From DATAEG01 sp036258135 (lineage in GTDB: Bacteria; Actinomycetota; Actinomycetes; Mycobacteriales; Jatrophihabitantaceae), in NCBI GenBank assembly GCA_036258135.1, contig DATAEG010000035.1:1-20460 (forward strand): 20,460 nt of DNA, written 5' to 3'. The notes below the pieces were generated by a model. It did no database searches and was not told the DNA's origin. It saw nothing but the letters and a program-made list of their open reading frames with translations. Below, piece by piece: positions 13,618 to 20,460 of the stretch. Position 1 is the first letter of the stretch. Every line of letters starts with the position of its first letter. Both the position numbers and the translations under genes were made by a program.

Positions 13618-14067
13618 TTACCCGCGCGGCGTGACGGTGAGCGCGACGGTGGCTACGACGTCGGGGTGCAGGTCGACCGAGACCTGGTGCGACCCGGTTG
13701 ACTTGATGTGCCCGGGCAGCACGATCCGCTTGCGGTCCACCGTCGGCCCACCGGCGGCCTTGATTGCTTCGGCGACGTCGGCCTGCGTGACCGAACCGAA
13801 TAGCTTGCCGCCGTCACCGGCCCGCGCGGACAGCGTCACCGACAACGTCTCCAGCGTGTCCTTGACCTCCTGGGCGTGGTCGCGGCCGCGGATCTCCCGG
13901 GCGTCTCGGGAGCGTTTGATGTGCGCGATCTGCTTCTCGGCGCCCTTCGACCAGACGATGGCATCGCCACGCGGCACAAGGTAGTTGCGGCCGTATCCGT
14001 CGGCGACCTCGACGATCTCGCCGGCGGTGCCGAGGCCGCTGACCTCACGTTGCAGGATGAGCTTCAC
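13618..14067 (-). CDS. rplI: 50S ribosomal protein bL9
   Basis: The 149-aa protein matches bL9 throughout: 'MKLILQREVSGLGTAGEIVEV', split at residue 20, then 'DGYGRNYLVPRGDAI' (bL9 signature at about 23-37), a long charged connecting helix (about 40-75) and the C-terminal domain with 'GKLFGSVTQADVAEAI' and the 'IK..G.H.V.V.LH..V' pattern. It binds 23S rRNA near the L1 stalk base and affects reading-frame maintenance. It starts at GTG 14067 with GGGAG upstream, 13 bp after rpsR, so it belongs to the rpsF-ssb-rpsR-rplI operon. The length is normal. Confidence 0.98.
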   Translation of the reverse strand: MKLILQREVSGLGTAGEIVEVADGYGRNYLVPRGDAIVWSKGAEKQIAHIKRSRDAREIRGRDHAQEVKDTLETLSVTLSARAGDGGKLFGSVTQADVAEAIKAAGGPTVDRKRIVLPGHIKSTGSHQVSVDLHPDVVATVALTVTPRG

Positions 14068-14080
14068 GAATCTCCCTGCC

Positions 14081-14317
14081 TCAGCGCGCGGTCGAGGTGT
14101 ACGGGAGCAGGGCCATCTCTCGGGCGTTCTTGACGGCCTTGGCGATCTGCCGCTGCTGCTGGGCGCTGACGCCGGTGACCCGACGCGCGCGGATCTTGCC
14201 GCGGTCGGAGATGAACTTGCGCAACATCGCGGTGTCTTTGTAGTCGATGTAGTCGACCTTGGCCGCGGAGAGCGGGTTGGCCTTCTTCTTCGGCTTACGG
14301 ATGGGTGGTTTGGGCAT
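14081..14317 (-). CDS. rpsR: 30S ribosomal protein bS18 (cysteine-less, zinc-independent form)
   Basis: The 78-aa protein is clearly bS18: basic start 'PPIRKPKKK', 'VDYIDYKDTAMLRKFISDRG', 'KIRARRVTG' and 'AVKNAREMALLPYT'. It partners bS6 on the platform of the small subunit. It contains no cysteine at all: the CxxC position after the basic start reads 'ANPLSAAK' and the second pair reads 'GVSAQQQ'. It is therefore the C- paralogue that needs no zinc. In Mycobacterium and Streptomyces the copy in this operon is the zinc form and the C- copy is the zinc-starvation paralogue elsewhere. Start ATG 14317 has GGAGAAG upstream. It lies 48 bp after ssb. Confidence 0.98.
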   Translation of the reverse strand: MPKPPIRKPKKKANPLSAAKVDYIDYKDTAMLRKFISDRGKIRARRVTGVSAQQQRQIAKAVKNAREMALLPYTSTAR

Positions 14318-14365
14318 GTCTCTACTTCTCCAGAGTCAAACGGTCACGAGTGGGAAATCGGAGGG

Positions 14366-14851
14366 CTAGAACGGGGGCTCGTCGGTCGTGGGACCGGCCG
14401 AGCTCCACGGGTCGTCGGAGGTCGCGGAGCCGCCGCCGCCCTCCGACCCGCCGGAGCCGCTGGAGCCGTAGCCGCCGGACGAGCCACGCTGGGTCTTGTT
14501 CACCTTGGCTGTTGCGTACCGGAGCGACGGACCGATCTCGTCGACGTCCATCTCGATGACGGTGCGTTTCTCGCCCTCACGGGTCTCGAACGAGCGCTGC
14601 TTGAGCCGCCCACTGACGACCACGCGGGTGCCGCGCTGAAGCGACTCGGCGACGTTCTCGGCGGCCTGCCGCCAGATCGAGCAGCGCAGGAACAGCGCCT
14701 CGCCGTCCTTCCACTCGTTGGTCTGCCGGTCGAAGGTGCGCGGCGTCGACGCCACGGTGAACGAGGCGACTGCGGCGCCGCTGGGGGTGAAGCGCAGTTC
14801 CGGATCGGCGGTCAGATTGCCGACGACGGTGATGACGGTCTCGCCAGCCAC
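14366..14851 (-). CDS. ssb: Single-stranded DNA-binding protein
   Basis: The 161-aa SSB has an OB fold at about 1-115 ('TVITVVGNLTADPELRFTPSG', split; 'FLRCSIWRQAAENVAESL'; 'GTRVVVSGRLKQRSFE'), a glycine/serine-rich flexible linker (about 120-150) and the acidic tip DEPPF that recruits replication and repair proteins. It coats single-stranded DNA at forks and repair sites. It starts at GTG 14851 with GGGAGG five bases upstream, 10 bp after rpsF, as is usual for this operon. The last residue is phenylalanine, as needed for partner binding. Confidence 0.97.
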   Translation of the reverse strand: MAGETVITVVGNLTADPELRFTPSGAAVASFTVASTPRTFDRQTNEWKDGEALFLRCSIWRQAAENVAESLQRGTRVVVSGRLKQRSFETREGEKRTVIEMDVDEIGPSLRYATAKVNKTQRGSSGGYGSSGSGGSEGGGGSATSDDPWSSAGPTTDEPPF

Positions 14852-14861
14852 GGGTGCCTCC

Positions 14862-15152
14862 CTATCGGGCGTCGGGGCGCAGGACCTTGGTCCGCAGCAC
14901 CGACTCGTTCAGGTTCAGTTGCCGGTCCAGCTCGCGTACCGCGGCGGGCTCGGCATTGATGTCGATCACGGCGTAGATGCCGTCCGCGTGCTTGTTGATT
15001 TCGTAGGCCAGCCGGCGCTTGCCCCAGATATCGACGTTTTCGACCGTCCCGCCATCGGACTTGATCACGCTGAGGAACGTGTCCAGCGACGGGGCGATGG
15101 TGCGCTCCTCGAGGGTTGGGTCGAGAATCACCATGACTTCGTAATGACGCAC
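14862..15152 (-). CDS. rpsF: 30S ribosomal protein bS6
   Basis: The 96-aa protein matches bS6: 'RHYEVMVILDPTLEER', 'GGTVENVDIWGKRRLAYEIN' and 'NLNESVLRTKVLR'. It binds bS18 and the central domain of 16S rRNA. The start is GTG 15152: it gives the standard N-terminus (M-R-H-Y-E-V) with GGAG just upstream, whereas the open frame continues to 15554 without similarity. It is the first gene of the rpsF-ssb-rpsR-rplI unit, so the promoter and any autoregulatory bS6-bS18 leader should lie in the long region upstream. The length is normal. Confidence 0.96.
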   Translation of the reverse strand: MRHYEVMVILDPTLEERTIAPSLDTFLSVIKSDGGTVENVDIWGKRRLAYEINKHADGIYAVIDINAEPAAVRELDRQLNLNESVLRTKVLRPDAR

Positions 15153-15627
15153 AGCTCCGCAGTCCTCCCATGGACTCAGACGGTCGCGGTCTCTCCGCGA
15201 CAGGAGGCGCCGCCCGGGCATGCGGCGGCCCGGCAACCTCTGTGGACGAGGGATGTCAGACGCGGCCGCGTCGAGCGAACCGGACAAGGATAGCGGGCGG
15301 TGCCGTCGGGCTGCCAACTCCGCGGGCCAGGCTGTGGACGGCACCACGCGGTGTTGTGGACAACGGCCCAGATCACGGATCAGAAGCGAGGACTCGCGGC
15401 GGGTCGGGCCGGGCCTCAGGAACCCGCACCGTTGCCCCGGCGGCGCTCCTGCCACGCCGTGGCTCGAGGCGCCCGGTACGGCCCCTCGTCCTGATCTGCC
15501 CTCCCGACGCCGCCGCGAGACGACCCCGGAACCGAGACGGCCGGAGCCGTCCACTATCCCTTCAACGAGCCAGCCAGCCCGTGGTGACGCACCGCGTCCC
15601 GTCCGACCCGCGGACTAACCTCGGTGT
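15153..15627. other. 475-bp non-coding region between rpsF and the endonuclease IV-like gene
   Basis: I see no convincing gene on either strand. The region must hold the divergent promoters of rpsF and the endonuclease gene. It contains TGTGGACGA (15241-15249), TGTGGACGG (15332-15340) and a perfect match to the actinobacterial DnaA box, TTGTCCACA on the minus strand at 15363-15355, inside TTGTGGACAA (15354-15363). No clear sigma70 promoter or bS6-bS18 leader motif could be fixed by eye. Confidence 0.55.
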
Positions 15628-16404
15628 ATGCCGTTGTTCGGAGCGCACGTCGATTCTGAAGACCCACTCACCGCGGCCGAGGCCACCGGCGCGGAGGCGA
15701 TCCAGTTCTTCCTCTCCGACCCGCAGGGCTGGAAGAAGCCGGTCGAGCACCCGCACGCCGACGCCCTGCGCGGCACCGACCTGCGCATCTACATCCACGC
15801 GCCGTACCTGGTCAACGTGGCCAGCACGAACAACCGCATCCGCATCCCGAGCCGCAAGATCCTGAGCGAGCACGCCACGGCCGCCGCCGGCATCGGAGCG
15901 CACGCACTCATCGTCCACGGCGGGCACGTGACGCAGAAGGACGACCCCGCCGTCGGCGTCGACAACTGGCGCAAGACGTTCGAGCGCGCAAAAGCCGAGG
16001 GCGGCTTCCCGTTGCAGATCCTGATCGAGAACACGGCCGGCGGTGACAACGCGATGGCCCGCCGGTTCGACCGGCTGGCCATGCTGTGGGACGTGGTCGG
16101 CGAGTACGGCGTCGGCTTCGTCCTCGACACCTGCCACGCCTGGGCCGGCGGCGAGGAGTTGGCCGACATCGCCGAACGGGTTCGGGGCATCACCGGCCGC
16201 ATCGACCTGGTGCACGCCAACAACTCCAGGGACGCGTTCGATTCCGGTGCGGACCGGCATGCCAACTTCGACTCGGGCACCTTCGACTCGGAGTTGATCG
16301 CCGCCGTCTGTCGCGATGCCGGCACCGACGTCATCGTCGAAACGCCCGGCGGCCCGGAAGGGCAGGGCGCTGACCTGGAGTACCTGCGCAAGCGCCTGCG
16401 CTAG
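15628..16404 (+). CDS. nfo: Endonuclease IV-like AP endonuclease (AP endonuclease family 2, TIM barrel)
   Basis: The 258-aa protein has the metal-site order of endonuclease IV: 'GAHVDS' at the N-terminus, H57 in 'IYIHAPYLVN', H97 in 'ALIVHGGH', E134 in 'LIENTAGG', D167 and H170 in 'VLDTCHAW', H196 in 'LVHANNSRD', D209-R-H211 in 'DRHANFDSG' and E238 in 'IVETPGG'. Such enzymes cut DNA 5' to abasic sites in base excision repair using three zinc ions. The length is within the family range. The ribosome site before ATG 15628 is weak. It is the only plus-strand gene amid a minus-strand block, and its 3' end converges with the kinase gene nine bases away. A related sugar-isomerase-like TIM barrel is possible but less likely. 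Confidence 0.88.
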   Translation: MPLFGAHVDSEDPLTAAEATGAEAIQFFLSDPQGWKKPVEHPHADALRGTDLRIYIHAPYLVNVASTNNRIRIPSRKILSEHATAAAGIGAHALIVHGGHVTQKDDPAVGVDNWRKTFERAKAEGGFPLQILIENTAGGDNAMARRFDRLAMLWDVVGEYGVGFVLDTCHAWAGGEELADIAERVRGITGRIDLVHANNSRDAFDSGADRHANFDSGTFDSELIAAVCRDAGTDVIVETPGGPEGQGADLEYLRKRLR

Positions 16405-16413
16405 CCGTGGGCA

Positions 16414-17661
16414 CTAGTCGGACGTGCCGAGCCGGCGCAGGTTGCGGGCCACCATCCCGCCGATCTCCCACCGCGACATCGGCTCCACGGCCCGGACGAG
16501 ACCCTCGTACGACACCGCCTGGAACATCATGTCAACGGTCGGCGCCAATTCGAGGGCACGTTCGATCTCGGCATCGGGAAACGCGGCGCGCCACACCTGC
16601 TCGTAGGCATCCAGGGCGGGCGCACGGACCTCGTCAGGCACATGCGCGGTCAAGTGGTAAACGTCGAGGATCGGATGGCTCCAGCACGAGTCCGACCAGT
16701 CGAAGAGGACGACGTTCCGGCCGTCCCAGGCAAGGTTGCCGCGATGCAAGTCACCGTGCGCCAGCACGCTCGGCATACCGCAGCCGTCGAGTTCCTCGAC
16801 CACGGACGCCAGGCGCGGCAGCGTGGTCCGCATCGCGGCGATCTCAGCCGGGCTGAGCTCATCGCGCTCCAGGCTGGTCTCGACGAGCGGGGCGAACTGC
16901 GCCAAAGTCTTCGCCAACGTCCGGTCCGGGCAGTCGGACAGCTCGCGACGGCGCGGCATGGATTGCAGTTGCAGTAGGGCGAGGCGCTCCGCGGCGGCGA
17001 CGACCGGCTCCGCCGCGTCGTCGGCAGAGTCGACCGACTCGGGCAGCGGGGCCATCATCAGCCAGCCGCGGTCGGCCTCGGCGGCGATGACGTCAGGCAC
17101 CGCACCCGCCGGCCAGCCGGCAACGACCTCGGTGATCCGCGCCTCGGCGCGGAAGTGCTCGCAGCTCGCTTTGACGTAGACGACCTCGCCGTCGCACGCG
17201 ACCTTTAGAACCGCGCTCAATGACCACATCTGGACGACCTCGGTGGGCGCGCTGCGCCGCCGACCCGAGACGGCGAGGACGGCGTCGATCCAGGTGTCAA
17301 TCTCGGCCAGCCATCCGCTCCGGTACCAGTCCGGACGCTTGGCGGGCCGGGCCCGCCGCCCCGTCCACTCGTCGACGAAACGGGCGACGGCCTCGCCGTG
17401 CTCTCCCGCGTCTTCGAGCTTTCGCCACTCGCCAACTTCGGCCGATCCGGCCGTCAACACGCGAAGCACAACACGGGGTTCGTCGGACAGCCGCACGGCC
17501 GGGGAGAGCGGCAGTAGCCCCGAGCCTCCGACGAACGTGGCGATGTCTGGCACCGACGGCCAGCCGTCGCCGACCAGGGTGGGCAGTCCGAACTCGCCGA
17601 GCCGCACCAGGGGACGGTCGGCCACGTCGACTACGGCGATGACGTCGCGGCACTCGCTCAT
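16414..17661 (-). CDS. Aminoglycoside phosphotransferase (APH)-family kinase-like protein
   Basis: The 415-aa protein carries an APH/choline-kinase fold in its C-terminal two thirds: a lysine in 'VVYVKAS' (K164), the catalytic loop H302-G-D304-L-H-R-G-N309 and the metal-binding D321 in 'VLFDWSD'. All key residues are present, so it is probably an active small-molecule kinase; the substrate is unknown and resistance should not be assumed. The first about 140 residues are an unassigned domain with a Trp/Arg-rich end ('RPDWYRSGWLAEIDTWID'). Its start ATG overlaps the stop of the GT87 gene (ATGA 17661-17658), so it is translationally coupled to that gene and may act on a cell-envelope sugar or lipid precursor; this is inference. 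Confidence 0.85.
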   Translation of the reverse strand: MSECRDVIAVVDVADRPLVRLGEFGLPTLVGDGWPSVPDIATFVGGSGLLPLSPAVRLSDEPRVVLRVLTAGSAEVGEWRKLEDAGEHGEAVARFVDEWTGRRARPAKRPDWYRSGWLAEIDTWIDAVLAVSGRRRSAPTEVVQMWSLSAVLKVACDGEVVYVKASCEHFRAEARITEVVAGWPAGAVPDVIAAEADRGWLMMAPLPESVDSADDAAEPVVAAAERLALLQLQSMPRRRELSDCPDRTLAKTLAQFAPLVETSLERDELSPAEIAAMRTTLPRLASVVEELDGCGMPSVLAHGDLHRGNLAWDGRNVVLFDWSDSCWSHPILDVYHLTAHVPDEVRAPALDAYEQVWRAAFPDAEIERALELAPTVDMMFQAVSYEGLVRAVEPMSRWEIGGMVARNLRRLGTSD

Positions 17662-19175
17662 TGCCCAGGTGGGACGGACGGTGGCGCGGCACGATGTCGC
17701 GCCGGCGGGTCGGGCCCGGGCGGCCCGGCGAGGTCCTCCGCTTGGATGGCGTAGAGCACTTCCATTTGGCGTTCCTGGAGAGCCGCCTCGCTGCGGTAGT
17801 CGATCGCGTTGTCATACGGCCCGCCGCCCGGGTCGTCGAGACCGCTTACGCGGATCACGTCGAGCTGCGGGTTCCACATCTCGCGGACGATCAGCACGCA
17901 CAACACGACGAGGAACCCGTCACGAATCAAACAGGTGAGCGCCACCCATCCGTAGGTCGGGCCACGGCTGGCCTCGGTGGCGGTGTCCGAGCCGGTCGCC
18001 AGCCAGAGGCTGGTCACCATCCATACCGCGATCTCGCTGAACTGCCAGAGCAGGCTGACCCGCCATCTCGGCCGGGCCAGCGCCAGCAACGGCAGCAGCC
18101 ACAGCGAGTACTGCGGGCTCCACACTTTCGTCGTCAGCAGAAACGCCGCGACCGCCAGGAACGCCAGCTGCGCCACCCGCGGCTTGACCGGCGCGTTCAG
18201 GCCGAGCCACCCGACGAGCCCCACCGCCATCACCACCACGATGGCCACGGCCAGGCCCGGGGGCACCCAGTCGGACGCGTTGCCTCCCCACAGACCCACC
18301 GACGTCAGGTAGTGCGCCATCTGCCACAGCGTGCTGGCCTCGGCCGGGCGGTCAGCGCTGAAAACGTAGAACTCCTTCCAGCCCGAGTAGTAGCCGGCCG
18401 CGACCGGCAGGTTGACCGCGAGCCAGGCAAAAGTGGCGGCCACCGTGCACCACGCGGCGGGCTGATAGCGGCGGGTGCGCACGGCGAACACCCAGATCGG
18501 CAACAGCAGCAGCATCGGGTACAGCTTGGCCGCCGCGCCCAGGCCCATGAGGGCGCCGGCGGCCACGGGTCTTCGGCGAGCCCAGGCCCAGAGTGCCGCG
18601 GCGGTCAGGGTCGTCGCGAGCAGGTCCCAGTTGGTGTAGGCGTGGAACACGAGCAGCGGGCTGGCCGCGAAGATCGCGGCGTCCCACGGCCTGGGCTCGG
18701 CAGCGCCCGCGGTGAACCACAACGTGGCTAGTCCGAGCAGCGCAAGCAACACCGCCGACACGACGCCGAACACGACGATGGTGTCGTGGGTGCCCTCGAC
18801 GGCGGCCGCGGCGCGTGTGATCTCTGCGCTCATCCACATGAAGCCACCGGTGAGCACCGGATATTCGACCGCCTGGTCGCGGTAGGGCACGGCTCCGACG
18901 TCGAGCCGCTCCGTGCCCCACAACGGCAGGATGTCGGAGTAGCAGAACTCGCTGTACTGGCGGTGGTGCGCCCAGCGCGCGTTCGCGCACGGCGACTTCT
19001 GCGCCCATGCCAGCAGCAACGTCACCGCGCAGATGACGAGCATGACGCGTACCGGCGTCCAGAAGGTGGAGGCGCTGGCCGCGTAACGGCCCATCGGCCC
19101 GCCGATCACCCGGCTGGCCCGGCGCACCGTCGGGTCCTCCCAGCTCGGGCTGGACGGCGGCGCCGGCGAACGCAT
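17658..19175 (-). CDS. GT87-family (DUF2029) membrane glycosyltransferase, Rv0051-like
   Basis: The 505-aa protein has about ten hydrophobic helices, a first helix at about 42-60 ('VRVMLVICAVTLLLAW'), then an external loop with 'GAVPYRDQAVEYPVL', the signature region of GT87 polyprenyl-phosphomannose-dependent transferases. Later landmarks are 'GLGAAAKLYPMLLLLPIW' and 'KVWSPQYSLWLLPL'. A soluble Pro-rich C-terminal tail follows from about 440. Family members add mannose to envelope glycolipids from a lipid-linked donor. ATG 19175 is chosen because AGGA lies seven bases upstream; a GTG immediately before (19178) is equally in frame. It follows the PBP gene by about 40 bp, as Rv0051 follows ponA1. 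The exact acceptor is unknown. Confidence 0.85.
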   Translation of the reverse strand: MRSPAPPSSPSWEDPTVRRASRVIGGPMGRYAASASTFWTPVRVMLVICAVTLLLAWAQKSPCANARWAHHRQYSEFCYSDILPLWGTERLDVGAVPYRDQAVEYPVLTGGFMWMSAEITRAAAAVEGTHDTIVVFGVVSAVLLALLGLATLWFTAGAAEPRPWDAAIFAASPLLVFHAYTNWDLLATTLTAAALWAWARRRPVAAGALMGLGAAAKLYPMLLLLPIWVFAVRTRRYQPAAWCTVAATFAWLAVNLPVAAGYYSGWKEFYVFSADRPAEASTLWQMAHYLTSVGLWGGNASDWVPPGLAVAIVVVMAVGLVGWLGLNAPVKPRVAQLAFLAVAAFLLTTKVWSPQYSLWLLPLLALARPRWRVSLLWQFSEIAVWMVTSLWLATGSDTATEASRGPTYGWVALTCLIRDGFLVVLCVLIVREMWNPQLDVIRVSGLDDPGGGPYDNAIDYRSEAALQERQMEVLYAIQAEDLAGPPGPDPPARHRAAPPSVPPGQ

Positions 19176-19216
19176 CACGCGATCCTGTCACGCCCCGCCG
19201 AGCCGAGCGTCCGGCT

Positions 19217-20460
19217 TCAGCCCTTGCCGGAGGACGCGGATGTCGACGTGGCCGGCGGCGGTGAGCTGGACGGCGGCGGTGAGCTCGGCGAGCTCGGCGG
19301 CGGTTTGCTGGGCGAGCTCGGTGAGCTGGGTGAGCTCGGCGGCGGTGCGGGACGCGACGTCGGTGGCCGGCTGTGCGTCGGCGAGTTCGACGCGGACTGG
19401 TTCGTGCCGTGCATGATCTCCTGCTGGGTGGGCATCTGCTCGATCGCCTTGTGGGCCAGGTAGGCGTCCATGAACAGTTTCCAGGCCTGGCCCGGCATGT
19501 CGCGGCCGTAGAGCGGCCCACCGGCCTTGTTCAACACGGGCACGGACGTTTGGTCGTTGCCCGTCCAGACCGCGGCGCTCACCTGCGGCGTGAAGCCGAC
19601 CATCCACGCGTCGCTGTTGCCGGCATTGACGGCGGTTAGGCCGACCGTGCCGGTCTTCGCTGCCGAGGGGCGGCCGTTGGCCAGCGCGTCGAGCGACCAG
19701 CTGGCCACGTCCTTCATGCTCACCGCGACGTCGTTGGCCACCTTGGCGTCGAAGGCACGCTTGCCGGAGTTCTCGTGCTGGTAGATCACCTTGCCGGTGG
19801 AGTCGGTGACCTTCTGCACGAAATAGCTGGCGTGGTAGACGCCGCCGTTGGCGAACGTGGACATGGCCAGCGCCTGGTCGATGGGACGGATCGGGTAGCT
19901 GCCGTAGCCGATGGTGGCGTCGGTGACCCCGTTGCGTTGCAACGTTGGCTGCCCAGCCGCGGCACCGGCGGAGGCTGTCTTCTTCTCCGGCACTCCTGCC
20001 GCGTGCGCGGCGGCGGCCACCTTGTCCGGACCGACCGCGTACGCCATCCGGGCGAAGGCGGTGTTCAGCGAGACCGTCATCGCCTGCTGCACCGAGATCA
20101 TGTGGCTGTAGCCGGCGTCGCCCGGGTCGTTGACGATCGGCGGCAGACCGGGAAGCTTGGCCGGCTGGCTGCCGTCGATCATCGAGTTGAGTGCGAAGGC
20201 GGGCTTGTCGCCGGCCAGGTTCGCCTTCAGAGCAGCCGCCATCGTGAACGGCTTGAACGACGAACCCGGCGCCCGCCAAGCCTGGGCGTAGTCGTAGCCG
20301 GTGCCGTTCGAGCCGCCGTAGTAGGCGAGCACCCCACCGGTTGACGGGTTGATCGCCACCAACGCCTTGCGCAGCTTGTCCTTCTTCTGCTTGGCGGTCA
20401 GGCCGGAGTAGACCTCCTTGATCGCGTTCTCGGCGTCGCGCTGGGCGCTCTGGTCGATCG
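19217..20460 (-). CDS. ponA: Class A penicillin-binding protein, transpeptidase part (5' end outside window)
   Basis: The frame enters from the right edge and ends in TGA at 19219-19217; about 413 residues are visible. It shows the penicillin-binding transpeptidase with S-S-F-K in 'APGSSFKPFTMA' (20263-20252; nucleophile serine), S-L-N in 'TVSLNTAF' (20071-20063) and K-T-G-T (19657-19646). The visible part begins in the linker before the transpeptidase ('QRDAENAIKEVYSGL'); the GT51 transglycosylase domain and membrane anchor would lie beyond the edge. It cross-links peptidoglycan outside the membrane. The last about 55 residues are a Pro/Ser-rich low-complexity tail. Synteny with ponA1-Rv0051 supports the name, but the bifunctional nature cannot be verified here. 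Confidence 0.92.
   Translation of the reverse strand, partial: IDQSAQRDAENAIKEVYSGLTAKQKKDKLRKALVAINPSTGGVLAYYGGSNGTGYDYAQAWRAPGSSFKPFTMAAALKANLAGDKPAFALNSMIDGSQPAKLPGLPPIVNDPGDAGYSHMISVQQAMTVSLNTAFARMAYAVGPDKVAAAAHAAGVPEKKTASAGAAAGQPTLQRNGVTDATIGYGSYPIRPIDQALAMSTFANGGVYHASYFVQKVTDSTGKVIYQHENSGKRAFDAKVANDVAVSMKDVASWSLDALANGRPSAAKTGTVGLTAVNAGNSDAWMVGFTPQVSAAVWTGNDQTSVPVLNKAGGPLYGRDMPGQAWKLFMDAYLAHKAIEQMPTQQEIMHGTNQSASNSPTHSRPPTSRPAPPPSSPSSPSSPSKPPPSSPSSPPPSSSPPPATSTSASSGKG
19253..19350. repeat. Low-complexity GC-rich repeat encoding the Pro/Ser tail of the PBP
   Basis: Imperfect reiterations of GGTGAGCTCGGCG-like units (and GAGCTCGGCGGCGG) fill this stretch. On the coding strand they give runs of proline and serine. 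The length is probably variable between strains through slippage. Confidence 0.6.

Noticed and set aside
16414..17661. Aminoglycoside resistance gene
   Set aside because: The APH fold is shared by many metabolic kinases, and the genomic setting is cell envelope, not resistance.
19253..19350. CRISPR or VNTR array
   Set aside because: The repeats have no spacers and encode the Pro/Ser tail of the penicillin-binding protein.
1..20460. tRNA, rRNA, insertion sequence or phage genes
   Set aside because: No cloverleaf, rRNA segment, transposase or integrase signature was seen on either strand by eye.

Overview
The window is high-GC actinobacterial chromosome. The strongest evidence is the minus-strand block rpsF-ssb-rpsR-rplI-dnaB. 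It sits downstream of a class A penicillin-binding protein and a GT87-type membrane glycosyltransferase, the same neighbourhood as ponA1-Rv0051-rpsF-ssb-rpsR-rplI-dnaB in Mycobacterium, which usually lies not far from oriC. GTG starts, purine-rich ribosome sites, a DUF222/13E12-type gene and an ECF41 sigma factor all fit an actinomycete. The cysteine-less bS18 in the main operon and the absence of a DnaB intein argue against Mycobacterium. A Frankiales/Geodermatophilales-like soil actinobacterium is a guess only.

Left part (1-6.1 kb), small accessory genes: the 5' end of a DUF222 HNH-type gene; a glycogen-binding-fold (CBM48/early-set) protein; a small conserved membrane protein; a two-gene unit made of an unlisted 45-aa Cys/Trp-rich protein and a YbaY-like protein; an HtrA-type protease without a visible export signal; a translationally coupled pair in which a LigD-like phosphoesterase-polymerase protein precedes a zinc-finger DUF5655 protein; a divergent lipoprotein alpha/beta hydrolase; and a RibD-C/DHFR-like reductase. 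The LigD-like protein lacks most catalytic residues of its polymerase domain.

Middle part (6.1-11.8 kb): three minus-strand genes (amidohydrolase, MIP18/DUF59 protein, zinc alcohol dehydrogenase) have the order seen downstream of actinobacterial propane/soluble diiron monooxygenase operons (prm/mim). Neither the monooxygenase nor the usual GroEL is here, and the amidohydrolase carries a one-base frameshift. Upstream lies an ECF41 (SigJ-like) sigma gene divergent from a DHA2 MFS exporter. The spacer between them holds an exact ECF41-type promoter facing the sigma gene, a one-mismatch-per-element copy facing the exporter, and a 10-bp inverted repeat that joins the two -35 regions. A 33-codon remnant of an AHSA1/SRPBCC gene lies between the exporter and dnaB.

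Right part (11.8-20.5 kb), core genes: dnaB, rplI, rpsR, ssb and rpsF; a 475-bp gap with a perfect DnaA-box-like 9-mer; a plus-strand endonuclease IV-like gene; then a minus-strand unit PBP (cut by the window edge) - GT87 glycosyltransferase - APH-family kinase, the last two overlapping by four bases. The rplI-dnaB gap holds a cluster of DnaA-box-like sequences. I see no tRNA, rRNA, CRISPR array, insertion sequence or convincing terminator.
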